A stretch of 14,691 nucleotides of DNA, taken from NCBI GenBank assembly GCA_003524565.1, contig DQGU01000223.1, positions 1 to 14,691 of the forward strand. The letters are read 5' to 3'. Positions within the stretch are counted from its first letter, which is position 1, and each line of letters starts with the position of its first letter. The notes below the pieces were generated by a model. It was not told where the DNA came from. It saw nothing but the letters and a program-made list of their open reading frames with translations, and made no database searches. The DNA is from Rhodospirillaceae bacterium. GTDB lineage: Bacteria > Pseudomonadota > Alphaproteobacteria > Micavibrionales > UBA2020. Positions 1 to 5,070 of this stretch are shown one piece after another. The position numbers were made by a program, and so were the translations under genes.

Positions 1-654
1 GCGGGCGCGCCCGCGGGGGCGCTCGCCGTGGTGCCTCTGTGCGCGCGCAAGAACAGCTGTGGCGAGCGGTGGCGCGCGCGCGGCGGGCGGGATCGGTATT
101 GGCTGGTGATGCTCCTCCTCGGCGCCAATCTGGCGGGGCTGGTTATTAACTTCCTGCGCTCGGCCGCGCAAATCGCCCCGCGCGAAGCGGATGCGCTTTT
201 GGTCACGCTCGGCATTGCCTTTGCCTATCTGGCGACGACGACATTGTTCCGCGTTTATCCGCCCCCCGTCGCGCTGAACCGCGCGCCGCGCACAAGGCTT
301 CTGGCACTGAGCGAGGAAGAGCGCGCGATTGCCGAAAAAATCCGCGTGCTGATGGAAATGGACAAGGTTTATCAGGAGCACGCCTTCAGCCGCGCCGACC
401 TTGCGCGCGAAGTCGGCGTATCCGAAAGCGCGCTGTCCAAAGTCGTCAACGCCGCCTTCGGCCGCAGCCTGCCCAAACTTTTGAACGAATACCGCGTGGA
501 AGACGCCAAACGCATGTTGGCCGATTCGTCCATTCCCATTCAGGTGATTGCGTCGGAGGCGGGGTTTAACTCCCTCGCATCCTTCAACCGCGTTTTCCGC
601 GACATCACGGGCGAAACGCCCAGCGCATGGCGGCAGGAGCATACGGCGAAATAA
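1..654 (+). CDS. AraC-family transcriptional regulator with membrane segments, 5' end outside the window
   Basis: The reading frame is open from base 1 to the TAA at 652-654, so the gene starts upstream; the GTG codons at 28 and 31 are not convincing starts. The visible N-terminal part holds two hydrophobic stretches (about bases 100-156 and 190-250) that look like membrane helices. A charged linker (SEEERAIAEKIRVLMEMDK) leads to a two-helix-turn-helix AraC DNA-binding domain at about bases 385-640. Typical features are the first HTH (LAREVGVSESALSKVVN), the second HTH (IQVIASEAGFNSLASFNRVF) and the terminal G-ETPSAWR signature. In this architecture a membrane sensor part is fused to an AraC domain, so it probably senses an envelope or extracellular cue. 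It lies directly upstream of the pilin genes in the same orientation, so control of them is possible but is inference only. The family call is firm; the ligand and targets are unknown. Confidence 0.85.
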   Translation, partial: AGAPAGALAVVPLCARKNSCGERWRARGGRDRYWLVMLLLGANLAGLVINFLRSAAQIAPREADALLVTLGIAFAYLATTTLFRVYPPPVALNRAPRTRLLALSEEERAIAEKIRVLMEMDKVYQEHAFSRADLAREVGVSESALSKVVNAAFGRSLPKLLNEYRVEDAKRMLADSSIPIQVIASEAGFNSLASFNRVFRDITGETPSAWRQEHTAK

Positions 655-673
655 CAAAGCCGGAATAAAATAT

Positions 674-712
674 CGCGCGGCGGATATAAAATTATTCTCA
701 AATCCGCGCGCG
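674..712 (+). terminator. Possible hairpin terminator of the AraC-type gene
   Basis: CGCGCG-g-CGGAT (674-685) can pair with ATCCG-CGCGCG (702-712) as an 11-bp stem with one bulged G and an AT-rich 16-base loop. It starts 20 bases after the stop codon. There is no T-run directly after the stem; a T-rich stretch follows only from about 728, so classical rho-independent termination is doubtful. Confidence 0.3.
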
Positions 713-881
713 CGGTTATCAAATCCGTTTTTCGTTTTCTCATTTCGTGCGCGCACCGTGCGAGTCGCTGTGCGTACAAACGGTGCTTCGATACCGTGTT
801 TGCAAATAAAAGCGTTGGGTGCGGGCGCGCATCTCATACGATTTGAGAACCCGCATCCTCTCATCTTGACAATGTTAAGCG

Positions 882-895
882 TGTACGCGCGTACA
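882..895. promoter_or_regulatory. Perfect 14-bp palindrome, candidate operator
   Basis: TGTACGCGCGTACA is its own reverse complement. A TTGACA (866-871) lies 10 bases upstream of it, and the half site GCGTACA recurs at 772-778. Perfect dyads of this size in a promoter region are typical of dimeric repressors, but the regulator is unknown. Confidence 0.35.
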
Positions 896-974
896 GTAAA
901 AAATTTTCAATAACAAAAAGATATGTCAATCATCGATGCTCAATTTGACACGCTGAGAAACAAAATGGCGCATG

Positions 975-1010
975 TTAAGGAATCATTTAACTTTTTTGTT
1001 GAATTATAAA
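975..1010 (+). promoter_or_regulatory. Candidate CtrA-like activated promoter of the first pilin gene
   Basis: TTAAGGAATCATTTAAC (975-991) is a pair of TTAA half sites spaced by 8 bases, one more than the CtrA consensus TTAA-N7-TTAA. A TATAAA (1005-1010) follows 30 bases after the element's start and could be the -10; no good -35 is present at the right distance, as expected of an activator-dependent promoter. The element contains GAATC (980-984), a GANTC site of the CcrM methylase type. The pilin genes at 2153 and 3478 have related elements with similar spacing to an AT-rich -10. The pattern is seen directly; the link to CtrA is inference. Confidence 0.4.
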
Positions 1011-1140
1011 ACTTGGGTCACCAAACTATGACTGACTTGCGTTGCAAAAGAGCCTTTCGGGCTTTAGCGCAAAACGGGGTAATCATACCGGAACTCGCAT
1101 ACTCAACGACTAAACGCAAACAACCTTGGGGAGCTAATAC

Positions 1141-1956
1141 ATGAAATCGATTCACACGCAAAAGGGTTTCACCCTTGTGGAATTGGCCATCGTGATGACC
1201 ATTATCGGTCTTCTGATCGGCGGTATTCTGAAGGGCCAGGAGCTGATGGAAAACGCCCGCGTGACCTCTACGGTCGCTCAGGTGAAATCCTATGAAGCGG
1301 CTATCACCACTTTCCGCGATGCTTTCAACGCAATGCCGGGCGATATGCCCAACACCGTGAACCGTCTGCCGGGTTGCAGCACGGCCTGCGAACCTCTCGC
1401 GGGTGCTGGCGCTGCTGGTAACGGCATCATCGGTGATCCGGGTTGGGGTACGGGCGGTTTCACTGCGCAGGTAACGGCAGCACAGGGCGGTGCAAACCCG
1501 GCTGCTGTCGAGCAAGAAACCCAGCTGTTCTGGGTACACCTGCTGAAAGCTGACCTTATCGCTGGCGTGACGGACTCTCCGCTCCGCGCTGGTGGCCAGC
1601 TGGCTTGGGGTGACTCTCACCCGGCAGGCCGTATCGGCGGCGGTTTCGTTGCCGGTTTCGGTGACGGTTCTGTCGGTATCGGCAGCAACCAGACGACCCC
1701 CGGTGTCACCGGTGCGGTTGTGGCGCTTGTCCAGAACATCAACGTTGATATGGACGATACCGCCGGTCTGAACCCGCTGACGCCGGCTCGTGCCGCCCAG
1801 ATCGACCGCCGCATTGACGACGGCCGCCCGGGTACGGGTTACGTTCAAGCTTACGGTGTTGAAGCATCCTGCTTCGGCCCGACGGCTGCAACGCCCGAGT
1901 ACATCGAAGCTACGGTCAGCAAAGACTGCGGCCTTATCTTCCGTATCCAAGGCTAA
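1141..1956 (+). CDS. Type IV prepilin-like protein, probable abundant structural pilin
   Basis: This 271-residue protein has a short basic leader, a prepilin peptidase site after G9 (KG|FTLVE) and the conserved E five residues into the mature protein. A hydrophobic helix to about residue 30 passes into an amphipathic helix (KGQELMENARVTSTVAQVKS) followed by an MPGD turn. These are hallmarks of type IV pilins and pseudopilins. The Gly/Ala-rich globular part has cysteine pairs that may form disulphides (C79/C83 and one near the C-terminus at C263) and an IDRRIDDGRPGTG motif at about residues 221-232, a loop I associate with related alphaproteobacterial prepilins. GGGGAG at 1128-1133 is a strong ribosome binding site seven bases before the ATG. 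GGT and CGT codons are frequent compared with neighbouring genes, and a strong terminator follows directly. This suggests high expression as a single-gene unit. It lacks the tail-fibre-like motif of the next three genes. Its exact system (type IVa, Tad or type II secretion) cannot be settled here. Confidence 0.88.
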   Translation: MKSIHTQKGFTLVELAIVMTIIGLLIGGILKGQELMENARVTSTVAQVKSYEAAITTFRDAFNAMPGDMPNTVNRLPGCSTACEPLAGAGAAGNGIIGDPGWGTGGFTAQVTAAQGGANPAAVEQETQLFWVHLLKADLIAGVTDSPLRAGGQLAWGDSHPAGRIGGGFVAGFGDGSVGIGSNQTTPGVTGAVVALVQNINVDMDDTAGLNPLTPARAAQIDRRIDDGRPGTGYVQAYGVEASCFGPTAATPEYIEATVSKDCGLIFRIQG

Positions 1957-1981
1957 TCACTTAGCCTGATTTGGAAAAAAG

Positions 1982-2013
1982 GAGCCCGGGGCAACCCGGG
2001 CTCTCTTTTTTTT
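1982..2013 (+). terminator. Strong rho-independent terminator after the first pilin gene
   Basis: A perfect 9-bp stem GAGCCCGGG (1982-1990) / CCCGGGCTC (1995-2003) is closed by a GCAA tetraloop and followed by an eight-base T-run (2006-2013); an A-run (1975-1980) precedes it. It begins 26 bases after the pilin stop codon. This is the clearest terminator in the window and separates the first pilin gene from the next three. Confidence 0.93.
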
Positions 2014-2077
2014 GCGCAGCCGTTCACGGGGTTTATTTCCCGCTTTATTTCAAATCCAATACAAAAGTCACCTTTTA

Positions 2078-2115
2078 TTAAGGGGTTGTTTAAAACTTTG
2101 AGAATAAAATATAAT
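2078..2115 (+). promoter_or_regulatory. Probable promoter of the second pilin gene with CtrA-like element
   Basis: TATAAT at 2110-2115 is a perfect -10, with TTGTTT at 2086-2091 as a -35 at 18-base spacing. The -35 lies inside TTAAGGGGTTGTTTAAA (2078-2094), again two TTAA half sites spaced by 8 and matching the element upstream of the first pilin gene at 12 of 17 positions. Transcription would start near 2122, and a ggggggag ribosome binding site (2135-2142) lies 10 bases before the ATG at 2153. Confidence 0.6.
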
Positions 2116-2152
2116 TGGATAAGCAGGATTATCCGGGGGGAGAATCGCGTCC

Positions 2153-3358
2153 ATGGCATTTCGTCTTTGCAAGTATTCAGAGATTATCAAGCGTAAGCGC
2201 AGCGAAGGCTTCACGCTGGTCGAATTTGCGATTGTGATGCTTATCTCCGGCCTTATCCTGATGGCGATTATGCAGGCGTATAAAGTCTTCGTGCAGGATA
2301 AATATCAACGCGCCGTCTATGACAAGCTGGATGTGCTCAACAGCAGCTTCTCCGTTTATGCCTCCGCCACCAACCGCTACCCGTGTCCGTCTGACCAGAC
2401 TTTGCCTGTTGATAGCGAGGATGCGGGTATCGAGGACTGCGCGGCGGCCTGGGCGCTTGCCCCGGGCACCTGTATTCCGTCGGGCGGCATTTGCCGTGTA
2501 GATGGCGCGCGCAATACGCCGGCGCTCGGCCTGCCTTCACTCGACCCCGTGTTTATCGGCGGCATCCCCTATAAAACGCTGCGCGAGGGTGTGGCCAAGC
2601 CGTCGCTGCAAATGGCAGCGCTTATCGACACGATGGACCCCTGGGGTTTTCAGATGACATACGGCGTCACCGCATCCCAAACCGATGCGATGACGTTTGA
2701 TTCAAACTATGGCGCCATCGATATCCAGACTGAGGCGGGTGTATCGCTTATCCAGCCTGTGGGCAGTGCGCATTTCGTTGTCGTATCGCATGGCGAGAAC
2801 AGCATGGGCGCCTTCAACGGCCAGGGGCAGCGCTCTTTCCCCTGTGTGGCGGGCACGGCAGACTTCGGCAACTGCGACCGCGCCGATGCAACCTTCGTTT
2901 CCGGGCTGCGCAATATGGGCGATGGCGCGAATTATTATGATGATGTTATTCTGCAGCGCTCCTATTCGATGTCAGAGCTGTGGAAGTTTGGCGATACCGT
3001 CAACATCATGTACAACGCCAATCCGGGCAACGTCGGCGTCGGGCTTGCCGACCCGACAGAAAAGCTGGATATCAACGGCAATCTGCGCTCAACCAACGTG
3101 CGCGCGCCCGAAATGTGCGACCGCGGTGGGGCGAACTGCTGGGACGCAGCCAAGCTCGGCGGGACGGGGATGAGCTGCGGCGCGGCATCCGCAGCGGGCA
3201 AGGTCAAAATCATGCGCGGTATCCGCGCGGGCGAGGTTGACCCGCTTTGCGTCGAAATTGACCTGCCGACGGTTCTCAACAACCAGAAATGTATGAACCC
3301 GGGGGAATATGTTGTGGGTTTCACCGCGGCGGGCAATATCATTTGCGAAGTGCCGTAA
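2153..3358 (+). CDS. Large minor-pilin-like protein with tail-fibre-like motif (paralogue 1)
   Basis: This 401-residue protein has a basic leader, a prepilin cleavage site after G19 (EG|FTLVEFAIVM) and a hydrophobic helix to about residue 43. The large ectodomain contains, in order, RYPCPSD (75-81), a CRVDGAR loop, GGIPYKTL, a WGFQMTYGVT strand, AHFVVVSHG with a following GQGQ, NYYDD, and a VGVGLADPTEKLDINGNLR element at about 294-312. A C-terminal CWD...GGTGMSC segment and a final CxxxGEYVVGFTAAGNIIC unit close the protein. The VGxG..P..LDxNG element is known mainly from phage tail fibres and secreted fibre proteins. All these blocks recur in the two following proteins, so the three are paralogues. 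They probably act as surface-exposed minor pilins or pilus tips. It is more than twice the length of an ordinary pilin. No clear terminator follows, so read-through into the next gene is possible. Function beyond pilin-like export is inference. Confidence 0.85.
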   Translation: MAFRLCKYSEIIKRKRSEGFTLVEFAIVMLISGLILMAIMQAYKVFVQDKYQRAVYDKLDVLNSSFSVYASATNRYPCPSDQTLPVDSEDAGIEDCAAAWALAPGTCIPSGGICRVDGARNTPALGLPSLDPVFIGGIPYKTLREGVAKPSLQMAALIDTMDPWGFQMTYGVTASQTDAMTFDSNYGAIDIQTEAGVSLIQPVGSAHFVVVSHGENSMGAFNGQGQRSFPCVAGTADFGNCDRADATFVSGLRNMGDGANYYDDVILQRSYSMSELWKFGDTVNIMYNANPGNVGVGLADPTEKLDINGNLRSTNVRAPEMCDRGGANCWDAAKLGGTGMSCGAASAAGKVKIMRGIRAGEVDPLCVEIDLPTVLNNQKCMNPGEYVVGFTAAGNIICEVP

Positions 3359-3397
3359 TGCGGCAGGCCTGTGATTTTATTAAATTTTTCGGGAATG

Positions 3398-3433
3398 GTA
3401 AGAAGTTGTTAACTCTTTCTTCAAGCTTAAATT
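3398..3433 (+). promoter_or_regulatory. Candidate promoter with CtrA-like site before the third pilin gene
   Basis: GTAA-GAAGTTG-TTAAC (3398-3413) matches TTAA-N7-TTAAC with one mismatch and correct 7-base spacing. TAAATT at 3428-3433, 30 bases after the element's start, could be a weak -10; TAGAAT at 3435-3440 is an alternative. The arrangement parallels those before 1141 and 2153. AGGGGG at 3464-3469 is the ribosome binding site, 8 bases before the ATG at 3478. Confidence 0.35.
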
Positions 3434-3477
3434 GTAGAATGATTAGAGTGGTGTAGTGCGCTCAGGGGGCTCTGCAA

Positions 3478-5046
3478 ATGATTCTAGGTGCTTGTGTGAC
3501 GTCTAAAAAATCTTCGGGCTTTTCGCTGATTGAGCTTGCGATAGTTATGACGATTGTCGGCCTTTTTGTGGCGACGGCGGCGCAGACCTATAACCTCTAT
3601 ACCAAGCGCACCGCGACCAACAGCACGCTTGAAAAGAAAAACAGCATTGAAATCGCGCTTGGTAAATTCATGTCCACCAACGGGCGCCTGCCGTGTCCGG
3701 CGGACCCTGCGCTGCCTGTCGGCGATGCAAACGCGGGGCGCGAAAACTGCCGTCCGAATGGTGTCGCCTATCCCACATTAGCCTGCAACGCCACCAATTC
3801 CCTCTGCCGCATCGAAGGGGCGCGCAGTTTCGTTTTCCCTGCTTCGGGCACGACGGTGCAAGGCACCGTACCTGCGAATACGGGGCCGGAGCGTGTTTTG
3901 CGCGGCGCTATTCCCTATGCCACATTGGGGCTCGCCCCGCGTGAAGCCTATGACGGCTGGGGCAGTATGTTTACCTATGCGGTGACGGAAATGCTCTCCA
4001 GCAGTTTCTTCCTGTCCCAAGGCGGCACCACCAATAACTGTACCGAGGTATGCGGCACGGCAACGGAGGGTGCTAACTTGACGCTGAACGCAGGTGCGGG
4101 GCGCGTTTTCACGGATGTGATTTATGCGTCATACGGCACGCCCACCGGCTCTTGTGCCGGCTTCACCAACAGCGCCTGCCATGCCAGCACCAGCACCGAT
4201 ACGGTGCGCACGGCTTTTCAAGGCCTGGCCTCGCGTACCTACGCAGCCAGCAACGGCAATTTCGGCGACCCATGCAGCGGCACTCTCAAGCGTCTTTCCG
4301 TCATTATGCGTGCCTGTGAAGCGACGGCTTCTGTTTCGTTTAACGAAGCAAATGGCGCTATCGACCACCGCCGCTGGGATGATGCAACCTCGACCGACAT
4401 CAAACGCCGTAACCCCAACGTGATTGTTGGTGGATTTCAGGCTTTTGACAGCTGGATGCTGGCAGTGGTGTCGCACGGCCCCGACCGCAAGGGCGGCTGG
4501 AACGCACAGGGCCAAATGCCTATCCCCTGCACGGGGGCCGGCCGTGACGTTATCAACTGCACGATGAGCAGCTCAACTTTTATCGACCAGACTTATGTTT
4601 CGACGGCGCCGGGGGCGACGTTCTACGATGACGCCTTCGTTTCAACTTCGCCTATCCGCGAAAGCGACAAATGGCATTTCTCCACCATTTCTGCCATTCG
4701 CAACAAAGAGGGCACGATGGTCGGTATCGGTACCGACACGCCGGGCATGGCGCTTGATGTTGTCGGCGCGGTGCGTGCGATGGACAGCGAAAGCACAACG
4801 TATTGTGACCAGAACGGCGGTTCGTGCTTCGAGCCGCGCATTATCGGCGGCACAGGTATCGAATGTACCGGCGGCTGGATGAAAGGTATCGTGAACGGCG
4901 CGCCTGTTTGCGAAACCAAAGTCAGTACATCGCAGATTACAAGCGGCGTCGGCAGCTGCTCCGCGGGCTCCTACCTTGTGGGTTTCTGCGCGAACGGCTC
5001 GCGCCTATGCAAGGTGCCGGGCGGTGCAGACCCGGTCTGCCCGTAG
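3478..5046 (+). CDS. Large minor-pilin-like protein with SUEL/galactose-binding lectin-like insert (paralogue 2)
   Basis: This 522-residue protein has a prepilin site after G14 (SG|FSLIELAIVM) and a hydrophobic helix to about residue 35. It shares the scaffold of its neighbours: LPCPAD (71-76), CRIEGAR, GAIPYATLGL, TYAVTE, AVVSHGPDRKGG, FYDD, a VGIGTDTPGMALDVVGAVRA element (415-434) and a final CSAGSYLVGFCANGSRLC unit. Between the YAVT strand and the HG strand lies an insert absent from the other two. At about residues 188-281 it reads as a Gal_Lectin/SUEL domain: an ASYGTPTGSC segment, F-x4-CHA, a serine/threonine-rich stretch, then NFGDPCSGTLKRLSV and a final RAC. Key residues are Y219-G220, D264-P265-C266 and K271-R-L. 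Cysteines are at 188, 192, 226, 234, 266 and 280; the usual C-x-GK-xx-C pair is replaced by FQGLASRTY, so one disulphide is missing. This points to a sugar-binding pilus subunit. The start is chosen for its ribosome binding site; GTG at 3496 would give a shorter leader. The next gene begins 24 bases downstream, probably in the same operon. Confidence 0.85.
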   Translation: MILGACVTSKKSSGFSLIELAIVMTIVGLFVATAAQTYNLYTKRTATNSTLEKKNSIEIALGKFMSTNGRLPCPADPALPVGDANAGRENCRPNGVAYPTLACNATNSLCRIEGARSFVFPASGTTVQGTVPANTGPERVLRGAIPYATLGLAPREAYDGWGSMFTYAVTEMLSSSFFLSQGGTTNNCTEVCGTATEGANLTLNAGAGRVFTDVIYASYGTPTGSCAGFTNSACHASTSTDTVRTAFQGLASRTYAASNGNFGDPCSGTLKRLSVIMRACEATASVSFNEANGAIDHRRWDDATSTDIKRRNPNVIVGGFQAFDSWMLAVVSHGPDRKGGWNAQGQMPIPCTGAGRDVINCTMSSSTFIDQTYVSTAPGATFYDDAFVSTSPIRESDKWHFSTISAIRNKEGTMVGIGTDTPGMALDVVGAVRAMDSESTTYCDQNGGSCFEPRIIGGTGIECTGGWMKGIVNGAPVCETKVSTSQITSGVGSCSAGSYLVGFCANGSRLCKVPGGADPVCP

Positions 5047-5070
5047 TGTGCGGGGGATAAAGGAAACGAT

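Larger units (their letters stand above)
655..1140. other. Gene-free region between the regulator and the first pilin gene
   Basis: I see no credible gene in these 486 bases; the ORFs here are short and have no family resemblance. The region holds a GC-rich hairpin just after the regulator gene, two palindromes (747-756 and 882-895), an AT-rich stretch from about 895 to 1010 and a probable activator-dependent promoter at 975-1010. It ends with a leader of about 120 bases before the pilin start. The leader can pair TTGCG (1037-1041) with CGCAA (1068-1072) around an inner AGCC/GGCT stem (1051-1054 and 1060-1063), so a structured 5' UTR is possible. No riboswitch family was recognised. Confidence 0.6.

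Noticed and set aside
548..913. A 121-residue plus-strand frame at the end of the regulator gene
   Set aside because: It overlaps the conserved AraC helix-turn-helix in another frame, has no ribosome binding site and shows no domain.
945..976. TTGACA at 945-950 as the -35 of the first pilin gene
   Set aside because: No acceptable -10 lies 16-19 bases downstream; the best candidate (CATGTT) matches only three of six positions at 20-base spacing.
1018..1950. A 310-residue minus-strand frame opposite the first pilin gene
   Set aside because: The plus strand carries an unmistakable prepilin with a strong ribosome binding site and terminator; the antisense frame has no recognisable domain.
3359..3477. 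Terminator between the first and second large pilin paralogues
   Set aside because: Only the 8-bp palindrome CAGGCCTG without a loop and some AT-rich sequence are seen; no stem-loop with a T-run.
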